A DNA stretch of 12,211 nt from Dehalococcoidia bacterium UBA2979 (GCA_002348225.1 DEAP01000020.1:1-12211), one strand, 5' to 3'. Positions 1 to 7,126 are shown, numbered from the stretch's first letter. A program made the numbers and translations. The notes: a model not told the origin generated them from the letters alone.

Positions 1-576
1 AGTGGAATCCATCGTGACTGAAGTTGCATTGGCTAGCAAAGTACTAGCGTCGTTGACGGCATTTGCTTTCTTAATCATCTCGGTCTCAAGCCAGATACCA
101 GCTGTTACGTTTGGTGTCGAGGACTTGATCGTGATGTTTAAGTCAGTACCAGCAGTACCAACACAGGTCAAAGGACCGTTGTCAGCTGTTGGCATTGAGA
201 AGTCAACTGCTGTGTTGTTCTGAATAGCGTATGCAGTCGAATTATTCGTACCACGAGTTATCGTAGCTGCCGTAGCACTACCAATAGCAGTAACAGTTAC
301 CTGCTCCTGACCGATAGTCAAAATCGTACCAACTGACATACCTGTTGTACCGCCACCATCAAGAACAAGAGCCGTATCGGTCGTGTTCAAGTGATCTGCG
401 TCATTTACCAAGGATTGCTGTGCAGTTTCAGTAATGTCAATCGTACATGTAGTCGCTTGACCTACTGCCGCTTCAGCTACTTGGGAAGGCGAACTAGAAA
501 ATAGAAGCGTCACGGCAAGCATCATTGCCAACCCAACGGTTCCTAGTTTCCAGGCCTGTGCTGTGATTGTTTTCAA
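1..576 (-). CDS. Secreted surface-type protein, N-terminal part (3' end beyond window)
   Basis: The minus strand is open from a TTG at 574-576 to the window edge, giving 192 residues with no stop. The TTG is the likely start because AAAGGAAA lies just upstream at good spacing. Residues 1-36 look like a signal peptide: a basic start (K2, K10), a hydrophobic stretch at about 11-27, and an Ala-X-Ala site at 34-36 (AEA before AVG). The mature part is rich in Thr, Ala, Asn and Gly with few charges, as in exported beta-rich surface or S-layer-like proteins. Residues 83-112 (GTILTIGQEQVTVTAIG... then ITRGTNNSTAYA) resemble the 'ltIG.E.vtVt...tRGtngTtA' motif I recall from phage structural and bacterial surface repeat proteins. 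Two cysteines (C44, C138) could form a disulfide. The function is not recognised. The export call is fairly firm; the surface role is inferred. Confidence 0.72.
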   Translation of the reverse strand, partial: MKTITAQAWKLGTVGLAMMLAVTLLFSSSPSQVAEAAVGQATTCTIDITETAQQSLVNDADHLNTTDTALVLDGGGTTGMSVGTILTIGQEQVTVTAIGSATAATITRGTNNSTAYAIQNNTAVDFSMPTADNGPLTCVGTAGTDLNITIKSSTPNVTAGIWLETEMIKKANAVNDASTLLANATSVTMDST

Positions 577-1033
577 AGCACTTTCCTTTCTTTAAATTTT
601 GTTTCTCCCGATTTAATTACGTTTTATATTTGGCTTTCAAACTGGATCAAGTCAAAGCCAGGAGTTTACCCAACTTATTCCAGTTCACCATACTTCTTAC
701 GCTATATCGCTTCCTTTCAAGTGGCGAGTCACACCGTAATGTCACTTGTCGCTCGTTGGCGTCGCCGCTCGAGCTGGACGTATCCAACACAGCATGTAAC
801 CAACACAGCGTGGCCCTCATAATCCTTTTATACAGCTAAGAGAACGCAAGACATCAGTTAACGTTAACGCCTGCAAACTCCTATACCAGCTACCGTGAGA
901 ATTATACGGGAATTGATGGTTAACAAAAGACGAAAATGTCGACAAACACATGGTAAGCAAGGAAACTGTATAGGTTTTTGACTCAATTATCTGTCAAATT
1001 CTGTCATTAGGTCTCTCTAAGCACTTTTCAATG
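577..1033. other. 457-bp non-coding gap between surface gene and cyclophilin
   Basis: I see no convincing gene on either strand here. It must contain the end of the cyclophilin transcript and the promoter and leader of the surface gene, both minus strand. Structured elements visible are: a 10-bp direct repeat ccaacacagc at 784-793 and 800-809 (period 16); a perfect 12-bp palindrome GTTAACGTTAAC at 857-868 with a third GTTAAC at 919-924; and a GC-rich potential hairpin at 751-774 (GCTCG/CGAGC outer arms, GGCG/CGCC inner). No hairpin followed by a T-run is visible after the cyclophilin stop, so its terminator is not identified. Confidence 0.5.
627..655 (-). promoter_or_regulatory. Candidate promoter of the surface-protein gene
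   Basis: Read on the minus strand, TTGACT (650-655) is followed after 17 bases by CAAATA (627-632), which overlaps AATATA (625-630). This would place transcription start about 40-45 bases before the TTG start codon at 576. The -35 box is a good match and the -10 box is only fair. Two weaker alternatives lie further upstream in the same gap: TTGACA (992-997) with CTATAC (968-973) at 18-base spacing, and an exact TATAAT (901-906) without a good -35. Confidence 0.35.
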
Positions 1034-1543
1034 CTACGAAGCTGACTCCACAACAATAGAAATAATTTCGTCACCAGGCTGACTTGCTGACATTGGATCT
1101 CTCGGTGTGATCGCTAGTACATTCTCCAAACCTTCAGTAACACGGCCGAATGCCGTATACCTATTTGTCAAATGCGGAGCAGCATCCAGCATCAGATAAA
1201 ACTGAGATCCGTTCGTGTTCGGGCCAGCGTTAGCCATTCCCACAATCCCCTGTTCGAACGGTACCTCAGACAACTCATCCTGAAACTGATATCCCGGTCC
1301 GCCAGTACCAGTGCCAGTCGGATCACCACCCTGTGCCACGAAACCAGGGATGACACGGTGGAATGTCGTTCCATCATAAAAACCTTCCCGAGCCAAAAAA
1401 ACAAAATTGTTGACTGTTATCGGAGCCACATCAGTGAGTAATTCGATGACTACTTCTCCACTATCCAGAGTCATTACTGCCTGATAAGTCTCAGAAGGGT
1501 CGATAATCATCTCGGGAGGGGCATCCCATTTTTGTGCGCTCAT
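1034..1543 (-). CDS. Cyclophilin-type peptidyl-prolyl cis-trans isomerase (soluble)
   Basis: It catalyses cis-trans isomerisation of X-Pro bonds during protein folding. There is no signal or membrane segment, so it is presumably cytoplasmic. At 169 residues it is a single cyclophilin domain. Visible signature residues are FHRV (61-64, catalytic Arg63), F68, Q71 in VAQGGD, and the GMANAGPNTNGSQF block (102-115). The position equivalent to Trp121 of human CypA is His (PHLTNRYTAFG) and the equivalent of His126 is Tyr, a variation common in bacterial members. I chose ATG 1541-1543 because AGGAG lies 10 bases upstream; a TTG two codons earlier (1549) is the alternative, with only 4 bases of spacing. 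It lies 65 bp downstream of a second cyclophilin on the same strand and is probably co-transcribed with it. Confidence 0.93.
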   Translation of the reverse strand: MSAQKWDAPPEMIIDPSETYQAVMTLDSGEVVIELLTDVAPITVNNFVFLAREGFYDGTTFHRVIPGFVAQGGDPTGTGTGGPGYQFQDELSEVPFEQGIVGMANAGPNTNGSQFYLMLDAAPHLTNRYTAFGRVTEGLENVLAITPRDPMSASQPGDEIISIVVESAS

Positions 1544-1608
1544 AGTCAATGTTCTCCTAAATATTTTGTATCTATCACCGAGTAAGCTCTTAGGCTTCGA
1601 GTGACAAA

Positions 1609-2394
1609 CTAGTTTTCAATGATCGTAATTGATTCAATCACCTCCGCTGGTGGTTGGCCAGCGCCGGGTTCACGTATCTGTATTTTCTGAACGACATCCA
1701 TCCCGTCGGCGACTCTTCCAAACACTGTAAAGTCACCGGTCAACCAAGGCGTGGGGCCAAGAGTAATAAAGAATTGCGAACCACTCACGCCATAAACTGA
1801 CTTCGCCATCGACACGAGTCCGGCTCGGTCAAGGTAAATATCATTCCATTCTTCCTCCAACCAATAACCCGGTCCACCAAGTCCGGTGCCGTCAGGATCT
1901 CCACCTTGAGCTACAAAGCCCTCTATCACTCTATGAAAAGTCAGCCCATTAAAAAAATCGTTACTCGCGAGAAAAACAAAGTTATTTACATATATCGGAG
2001 ACTCCTCACTGAGAAGATCGATCAGTATTTGGTCGCCATCTTGGAGGGTTATTAATGCTTGGTACTCAGTCCCTTCAGTCAGCGCCAATGGCGGTGCCGA
2101 CTGATACCTGCGTGTGATTACATCTGTGTCTACGCTGGAAGAAGTTGGTGAAGAAGTTACGGTCGCTTCACTAGCATTTTTGTCTACTGCCTGTGGATCG
2201 GGATCAGATCCGAGTGCTGACATGAAAATCGGCGCGCCCAGCGAAGCCACAAGCAACACTATTCCAGCTACAAAAAACCACTTCATGTTTTTCTGTAGCC
2301 AGCCCATCGCTCCAGGAAACTGAATCTCTTCGTTTGACGTCTTGCCGGATTGTCTTCTTTCAGATCTATTAGATCTACGATCTCGTCTACCCAT
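1609..2394 (-). CDS. Membrane-anchored cyclophilin-type peptidyl-prolyl isomerase
   Basis: It is 261 residues long. A basic, Arg-rich cytoplasmic N-terminus (1-30) is followed by one membrane segment (about 38-60) and a Ser/Thr-rich linker (about 64-95). A cyclophilin domain occupies about 105-260 and would face outside the membrane, where it may assist folding of exported proteins. Signature residues are FHRV (153-156), F160, Q163 in VAQGGD, SGSQFF (204-209) and TPWLTGDFTVFG (215-226, keeping the Trp of the binding pocket). The usual MANA sequence is MAKS here (196-199), so the pocket differs from its neighbour. The longest frame begins at GTG 2412, but GGAGG sits inside that extension 11 bases before ATG 2392-2394, so I prefer the ATG. 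It is paralogous to the downstream cyclophilin, probably from tandem duplication plus an added anchor. Confidence 0.9.
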   Translation of the reverse strand: MGRRDRRSNRSERRQSGKTSNEEIQFPGAMGWLQKNMKWFFVAGIVLLVASLGAPIFMSALGSDPDPQAVDKNASEATVTSSPTSSSVDTDVITRRYQSAPPLALTEGTEYQALITLQDGDQILIDLLSEESPIYVNNFVFLASNDFFNGLTFHRVIEGFVAQGGDPDGTGLGGPGYWLEEEWNDIYLDRAGLVSMAKSVYGVSGSQFFITLGPTPWLTGDFTVFGRVADGMDVVQKIQIREPGAGQPPAEVIESITIIEN

Positions 2395-2430
2395 TACTGT
2401 TAGATCCTCCACCTGTTCGGTTATATATTC

Positions 2431-2506
2431 TGGTACCCCCGGCAGGATTCGAACCTACGACACCTGGTTCCGGAAACCAGTGCTCTATCCCCTGAGCTAC
2501 GGGGGC
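2431..2506 (-). tRNA. tRNA-Arg (anticodon CCG), CCA encoded
   Basis: The minus strand folds into a full 76-base cloverleaf. The acceptor is GCCCCCG (2500-2506) with CGGGGGT (2435-2441), closing with one G-T pair. A D-arm GCTC/GAGC is present. The anticodon stem is CTGGT/ACCAG with loop TTCCGGA, so the anticodon is CCG, reading CGG (Arg). The T-arm contains GTTCGAATC. The discriminator is A, followed by an encoded CCA (2431-2433). The gene sits 23 bp after the plsC stop and 36 bp before the membrane cyclophilin start, all on the same strand, so it is probably processed out of a longer transcript. Confidence 0.96.
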
Positions 2507-2529
2507 AACCTCGATTGATGCTAGCACCT

Positions 2530-3276
2530 TCAATTTTCAAGATCCCTGGCAACTACGGGATTAGTGTCCGCTGGCCGATCTCCGCCATACGGCCCTTGCA
2601 AGGATTCCGGAAGTGAATCCGCAATACGCCTCATGATTCTGTCAGTGGCCTCGGCTGCATCTTTACTAGCGTGTTCCAGGTCTGAAAGATCAACTGGGTC
2701 ACCGAAATGAACATTTATACGGGGGCGCTCACCGAATAGCCACTGAAAAAAAACTCCAGGCAAACGTATGTTTGAACCGGTGATCGTAACCGGAATGACC
2801 GGCTCACCTGATCTCAAGGCGATTAAGGCAGCTCCCTTGTGAGCTGGTCGTAATGGGCCCCCACTAGATCGTGTCCCTTCAGCAAAGAGTAAAAGCGCCT
2901 CACCAGCATCTAGTAGTCGAAGGCTTTTCCTAAGAGCCTGACTGTCCCGACCCGATCTCCTAACTGAGTAGGCTCCATAAGCACTGAATACCCAGCCGAT
3001 TAGAGGCAAATCAAACAGTTCCTGTTTGGCCATCGTCCGAACTCTTCTTGTACGGAGTGAAGCTGCAACAAGTGGCGGATCTAGGATATGAATGTGGTTC
3101 GACACGAGGATGCAAGCCGCATTAGATGGGATATTCTCAGCTCCACTGACGGTCCATTTGCTGAGGCTGAAAAGAGCAAGTCGAAGTAGCGCGATAAGAC
3201 CGTGGTAGACGATGATAGTCACAACCCCAAACGCCAGAATATCCCTGGGCAACAAACCCGAAAGTCTATTGAACAT
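2530..3276 (-). CDS. plsC: 1-acyl-sn-glycerol-3-phosphate acyltransferase (PlsC family)
   Basis: It transfers an acyl chain to lysophosphatidic acid to make phosphatidic acid, the precursor of membrane phospholipids, at the inner face of the membrane. It is 248 residues, normal for the family. A hydrophobic N-terminal segment (about 14-37) precedes the acyltransferase fold. Catalytic motif I is NHIHILD (N60, H61, D66, the NHX4D motif). Motif III is FAEGTR (131-136), and motif IV is around VIPVTI (160-165). The start ATG (3274-3276) is 3 bases after the cytidylate kinase stop, implying translational coupling. The cmk-plsC pairing is seen in several bacteria. Acyl-donor specificity cannot be read from the sequence. 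Confidence 0.92.
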   Translation of the reverse strand: MFNRLSGLLPRDILAFGVVTIIVYHGLIALLRLALFSLSKWTVSGAENIPSNAACILVSNHIHILDPPLVAASLRTRRVRTMAKQELFDLPLIGWVFSAYGAYSVRRSGRDSQALRKSLRLLDAGEALLLFAEGTRSSGGPLRPAHKGAALIALRSGEPVIPVTITGSNIRLPGVFFQWLFGERPRINVHFGDPVDLSDLEHASKDAAEATDRIMRRIADSLPESLQGPYGGDRPADTNPVVARDLEN

Positions 3277-3279
3277 ATC

Positions 3280-3993
3280 TCACGCATTACCTGTCCGATA
3301 TGCCGCAAGGCATTTCTCAACCACAGTGTCCTCACTCAGTCCGTCCGTCGTGATTATCACCGCCCCATCTGCTGCTTGCTCAGCAGTAATCGATCGGTGG
3401 CCTGTATTGTCCGCACTATCCCTTCTCGAAATACTGTCCTCTACACTTTTGAGAGTCACATCTTGTCCGGTGCTGGACTGCTCTAGAAATCGTCTTCTAG
3501 CGCGCTCAGCCAGGGATGCATCAAGAAAAATTTTCACTCGCGCCTCTGGCAAAATGACTTTCCCTATATCTCTCCCCACCATAATCACGGGTGATCGTCG
3601 GGCGATAGCTTTCTGTCGTTGAACAAGCACCTCGCGCACTGCCTGTATTCCCGCAACTCGAGAAACCGTGTGCTCAATTCTTGGATCACGAAGATACTCA
3701 CTGACATCGATATCCTGCAATAAAACTCTCGGAATCTCCGGATTAGTCCATTGGAGATCGATCCCGGCTTCATTTACGCATGACACTATCCCCGACTCAT
3801 CTTCTAGGATTATCTCAGACCGGAGGACAGCCAAAGTTGCAGCACGATACATAAGACCGGTATCACAAAAATATAATGACAATCGCTGGGATAATTTCTT
3901 CCCTATAACACTCTTACCGGCAGCAGTTGGACCATCAATAGCAAGGCTGCGCAACATTGAATCTTTTGACGATGAATCTTGTTTTTTACCCAC
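3280..3993 (-). CDS. cmk: Cytidylate kinase (CMP/dCMP kinase)
   Basis: It phosphorylates CMP and dCMP with ATP, feeding CTP/dCTP supply and CDP-activated lipid precursors. It is 237 residues, slightly longer than usual because of a 14-residue polar N-terminal tail. Visible motifs are the P-loop GPTAAGKS (21-28), DTGLMYRA (44-51; usually DTGAMYRA), the CMP-binding GRDIGKVILPEA (140-151), the lid region SLAERARRRF, and RRDSAD (190-195). The start is a GTG at 3991-3993 with a modest AGGG upstream; an in-frame TAG three codons earlier rules out a longer protein. ATG 3955-3957 is possible but has no ribosome site. It is separated by 72 bp from the upstream membrane protein and by 3 bp from plsC. 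Confidence 0.95.
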   Translation of the reverse strand: MGKKQDSSSKDSMLRSLAIDGPTAAGKSVIGKKLSQRLSLYFCDTGLMYRAATLAVLRSEIILEDESGIVSCVNEAGIDLQWTNPEIPRVLLQDIDVSEYLRDPRIEHTVSRVAGIQAVREVLVQRQKAIARRSPVIMVGRDIGKVILPEARVKIFLDASLAERARRRFLEQSSTGQDVTLKSVEDSISRRDSADNTGHRSITAEQAADGAVIITTDGLSEDTVVEKCLAAYRTGNA

Positions 3994-4065
3994 GAGGCCC
4001 TATCATACAGCATCGCTCATATCAGAACAGAAGCCCGAAAGACCGACCCGACAGGTATGCTCTAA

Positions 4066-5031
4066 TTAGCGAGAAACTTGATTTGCATAGACATACGTCG
4101 TAGCAATGTGCATCGTTTCTTCGGCTACAATCTTAGCGGCAATCAGAGCTCCCCTAACAGTCTCATCTTGCTGATCGACGGATCGCAGGATCAAAATCGC
4201 CTGCACAATTGCGTTCTGAAAGGCCTCTAAATCCTCGGGATACTTGGCACCTGGATGATTTGAACGCATCTCAAATCCGATCAGTGCAAGTTCATCTGTA
4301 ATTGCCCATATATTCTCCACCGCAACGTCATCCGACTCTATGCCTAGACGCAATTGCTCAATAGAGCTTGTAAGGCCAATAATCGGCAGCGAAAATGGAG
4401 AAAGCTCAGCCTGTGTGTTCTGAACAGTCTCGCTGTTCACAGCAATTGTCGACGGCGAATTGGCAGCCTGTATAGGTACATTGTCAGAAAAATCTAAAGC
4501 ACCAATCAACTGAGAGTTGGTCTCCCGAGACTCAGAGTTTGAAGTGGGCTCTGACTGGAATTCAGTCTGTGACACTCTCACCTCTGGTGCAGCACTGAAT
4601 ACAGGTTCGGCGGCGGCGATCATTTGCTCCGAGTCACCCGAGGTCACCCCATTTAAAGCCACTACCACCAAAAGAGTGGCGACGCTGGAACCTAAGGCTG
4701 TACCGATCATTGTTCTTTTCGCAAACAATGAACTAAAGATACCAATTACCCCATTTGTCGACTCCGTCAAGTCATTATTAAACTCAGCTGACTTATGTAG
4801 TATCGCTGCTCGGGAACGCATGTGGAACGACTTAAATGAACTTCTAGACGTTGCCTCAGCGCTTGCTGACTGAAGTCTGGAACCAACAGCTGTCAGCTCA
4901 CTCAACTCCGGATCTTCGCGTTTATCAAATTCGGACTGCTTTCCGCTCAGCATGATATCCAATGCTTCATCAAGTCGATTCGCCTGAATCGACTCATCAG
5001 CGTCCATATGTGATTCTTTAAAAATATTCAT
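4066..5031 (-). CDS. Cysteine-free single-pass membrane protein, putative anti-sigma factor
   Basis: It is 321 residues and not recognised with certainty. The N-terminal part (1-105) is cytoplasmic and predicted helical. It begins with a stretch, ANRLDEALDIMLSG (17-30), that resembles the start of DUF5667-like proteins often encoded after ECF sigma factors in Actinobacteria and Chloroflexota. One membrane segment lies at about 107-129. An acidic Ser/Thr/Glu-rich linker (about 130-225) follows, then a helical domain (about 228-318) outside the membrane. There is no HxxxCxxC zinc motif and no cysteine at all, so it is not a classical ZAS-type anti-sigma factor. The ATG at 5029-5031 overlaps the sigma factor stop (ATGA), implying coupled synthesis and a stable ratio. 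The anti-sigma role is inferred from context and topology. Confidence 0.6.
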   Translation of the reverse strand: MNIFKESHMDADESIQANRLDEALDIMLSGKQSEFDKREDPELSELTAVGSRLQSASAEATSRSSFKSFHMRSRAAILHKSAEFNNDLTESTNGVIGIFSSLFAKRTMIGTALGSSVATLLVVVALNGVTSGDSEQMIAAAEPVFSAAPEVRVSQTEFQSEPTSNSESRETNSQLIGALDFSDNVPIQAANSPSTIAVNSETVQNTQAELSPFSLPIIGLTSSIEQLRLGIESDDVAVENIWAITDELALIGFEMRSNHPGAKYPEDLEAFQNAIVQAILILRSVDQQDETVRGALIAAKIVAEETMHIATTYVYANQVSR

Positions 5032-5687
5032 CGTTGACTCTCCACCCCCAGCAAGTCAAATTCACCCGCCAAAATAGTCCTCAGATTCTTCAGCCCTTTA
5101 TGCTGAAGCACCCTTACATTCCCCGGTTCCTTCCCTAAACTTCTCGCAACTTCGTCCACACTCATATCCCCGAAGAATCTAAGCCGGATGACATCTCGTT
5201 GACTCTCTGGTAATTGTTCGATAGCAGCAGCAGCCTGCTCCAACAGGAACTTTCGCTCCGTGATTTCCTCCGGACCTGCCGATTTATCTGGAACCCAAAC
5301 AGGTTCTTCCTCAAAATGGACATCCACTCGGCTACGGGTGTCGCGCTTTCGGTACATCGATATAATCTGGTTCCGTGCGATCCGGAAAAGCCAAGCGCGG
5401 AAGGGGCTGAAAGTCTCTCCATCTTTCCCTTTCGCCCGCCAAGTAAATTTATCCAGCGATGTGATAGCTCTGAGGAAAATATCTTCTGTGAGGTCTTCAG
5501 CATCAGTCTCGTTGCCGGTTTTGCTGAGACAAAATCTATAGAGAGTTGAGACATACCTGTCATAAAGCGAACCAATGGCTCTCTGGTCACCATGCGACGC
5601 GTCTTCAACCATTCGCCTCTCGAGCTCGAGCTCATCAGGCGAGTTGAGATCTCGTGGATCATTCGATGCACCGTTAAGCACCGACAT
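5028..5687 (-). CDS. ECF-type RNA polymerase sigma factor (sigma-70 family)
   Basis: It is 219 residues and directs RNA polymerase to a specific promoter set. Region 2 spans about 37-118, including the DAEDLTEDIFLRA helix (62-74) and the -10 recognition segment around FRAWLFRIARNQIIS (96-110). Region 4 spans about 150-205: QLPESQRDVIRLRFFGDMS leads into a helix-turn-helix (about 176-197; VDEVARSLGKEPGNVRVL). No region 1.1 or 3 is visible, as expected for ECF factors. A longer frame begins at ATG 5699, but GGAGG lies inside that extension five bases before ATG 5685-5687, so the shorter start is chosen. The insertion WRAKGKDGETFS (83-94) between region 2 helices is somewhat unusual. The next gene, a membrane protein overlapping by four bases, is its likely regulator. 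Confidence 0.92.
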   Translation of the reverse strand: MSVLNGASNDPRDLNSPDELELERRMVEDASHGDQRAIGSLYDRYVSTLYRFCLSKTGNETDAEDLTEDIFLRAITSLDKFTWRAKGKDGETFSPFRAWLFRIARNQIISMYRKRDTRSRVDVHFEEEPVWVPDKSAGPEEITERKFLLEQAAAAIEQLPESQRDVIRLRFFGDMSVDEVARSLGKEPGNVRVLQHKGLKNLRTILAGEFDLLGVESQR

Positions 5688-5725
5688 GCCAGCCTCCATA
5701 CAAGCGTACCTAACCGCCTGTTCAT

Positions 5726-5754
5726 ATTATACGGTAACAACATAAAGACGTTCA
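5726..5754 (-). promoter_or_regulatory. Candidate promoter of the sigma-factor operon
   Basis: On the minus strand an exact TATAAT (5726-5731) lies about 40 bases before the sigma-factor start. At 17 bases upstream is TGAACG (5749-5754), a weak -35 for the housekeeping factor. The same stretch can be read as an ECF-type promoter: TGAAC, 16 bases, then CGTATA, similar to the GGAAC-N16-CGT pattern of autoregulated ECF operons. The remainder of the 188-bp gap (5688-5875) shows no gene. Which reading is right cannot be settled from sequence alone. Confidence 0.45.
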
Positions 5755-5875
5755 TTTCTTCTTTTCAAGAGACCCTTATTAAAGCCACAACATGCCAAGA
5801 GTCCCGTGCCCCAGTTACTCAATCACCTTTTATAACGCGTGAAGAAGAAAAAAGTTACCCCCCCAAACACGGAGA

Positions 5876-7027
5876 TCAAGATAACGTGTCAAAAAAAGAT
5901 ATTACATCCCGAGCAAACGTATCTGGTTGCTCAAAAGCCGCAAAATGTCCGCCTGCTTCATGTTCAGAAAATTGGACCAAATTGACCGACCGCTCCATCA
6001 TCTCTCGTGGGGGTGCAAATGGCTCAGCAGGGAATTTCGCGTATGCAGTTGGTACAGTTACGGCCTCCGCATAAACAGCTCGCTCATCAGCTGAGACATG
6101 GGTCATTTCATAATAAATACGAGCAGCCGAGGTAACTCTGCCAGTCAACCAATAAATCATCACATTTGTAATCACTTCATCCTTATCGACATATTCCCAG
6201 AGACTCAGATCGTCGTCATCATGATCAGACCACGCCCAAAATTTTTCCAATATCCAGGCCATCAAGCCCACCGGAGAGTCAGTGAGACCATATCCCAGAG
6301 TCTGTGGTCTCGTACCCTGCTGCCGCATATAGGCTGTTTCCTCGGGCTCCCACGCAGCTCTATAGGCCAAATAATCAGTTTCGTCTTGGGTAGGTTCTTG
6401 CCCCGCAGGCACTGGGGTTGCGGTACCAAAATTCAAATGTAATCCAACTACCTCTGACGAGAATTGGGTAGAGAGTGTACGGCCAATTACAGACCCCCAA
6501 TCACCGCCCTGCACTCCATATTTCGCATATCCAAGAGTGGTCATGAGTGATGCGAGACGGCGAGCTATCAAGGCAGGATGAAGTCCGGGCTCTCGAACAA
6601 CATCCGACCAAGCAAAGCCAGGTAAAGACGGAGTGATTACCGTGTATCCAGTACTTGCTAAGACCGGTGCAGCATTGAGGAACTCTACTATCGACCCAGG
6701 CCAACCATGAATCAACAGTAATGGGAATGGTTTTCTTTCTACGCCGGCGGGTGGTTCATAAATTACCGCATGCGTCAGCTCAGAAGTGTCATCTGTTTGA
6801 ACTCGTACATGACGACCAGCTTCGTTGATGCGCTCCTCCCACCTGAACCAGTCATAATCATTTCGCCAGTAGTTAACAAGCTCTCTTAACACTCCGTCAT
6901 GGGTGCCTGTACCCCAGCCAGTATCCCAGCCAACATCAGGCCAACGAGTAGCATCAATTCTTCGATGCAGATCGTCAATGGCCTGCTGACCGAATGCAAT
7001 TCTGAATTCCTCGATACCACCAGTCAT
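5876..7027 (-). CDS. Epoxide hydrolase (EHN-type, microsomal-like alpha/beta hydrolase)
   Basis: It is predicted to open epoxide rings to vicinal diols through a covalent ester intermediate. At 383 residues it is typical for EHN-type enzymes. The N-terminal EHN domain spans about 4-105. The oxyanion motif is HGWPGS (107-112). The nucleophile elbow is GGDWGS (174-179) with Asp176. A family block QTLGYGLTDSPVGLMAWI (242-259) follows. Tyr306 is a likely ring-opening Tyr, Glu335 in AKFPAEPF is the likely acid, and His361 in GGHFAAFE is the base; Glu335 and His361 are 26 apart, the spacing I recall for the family. The frame is open to ATG 7180, but AGGAG lies 8 bases before ATG 7025-7027, and the EHN domain starts there. 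No signal peptide is seen. The substrate is unknown: either xenobiotic or internal epoxides are possible. Confidence 0.92.
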   Translation of the reverse strand: MTGGIEEFRIAFGQQAIDDLHRRIDATRWPDVGWDTGWGTGTHDGVLRELVNYWRNDYDWFRWEERINEAGRHVRVQTDDTSELTHAVIYEPPAGVERKPFPLLLIHGWPGSIVEFLNAAPVLASTGYTVITPSLPGFAWSDVVREPGLHPALIARRLASLMTTLGYAKYGVQGGDWGSVIGRTLSTQFSSEVVGLHLNFGTATPVPAGQEPTQDETDYLAYRAAWEPEETAYMRQQGTRPQTLGYGLTDSPVGLMAWILEKFWAWSDHDDDDLSLWEYVDKDEVITNVMIYWLTGRVTSAARIYYEMTHVSADERAVYAEAVTVPTAYAKFPAEPFAPPREMMERSVNLVQFSEHEAGGHFAAFEQPDTFARDVISFFDTLS

Positions 7028-7126
7028 AGTCATTTCTCCTAAACACGCCCAATTGCATAGCTGACTCGACACTATTCCGCCATGGATTGGATTCCTGCTG
7101 ACACGCTCCACATTGAAACCAAAATT

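Noticed and set aside
567..839. A 90-codon plus-strand open frame in the gap upstream of the surface gene
   Set aside because: It starts inside the surface gene's own coding start, has no ribosome site, and its composition looks random; the region is better read as promoter and leader of the minus-strand gene.
1172..1441. Overlapping long frames on the opposite strand of the cyclophilin, sigma factor, glmS and other genes
   Set aside because: They have no ribosome sites or recognisable motifs and lie entirely across genes with clear family signatures.
5845..5870. A G7 run followed by a T6 run (minus strand) after the epoxide hydrolase stop, considered as an intrinsic terminator or slippage tract
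   Set aside because: No complementary C-rich arm precedes the T run, so no hairpin forms, and it lies outside any reading frame where slippage would matter.
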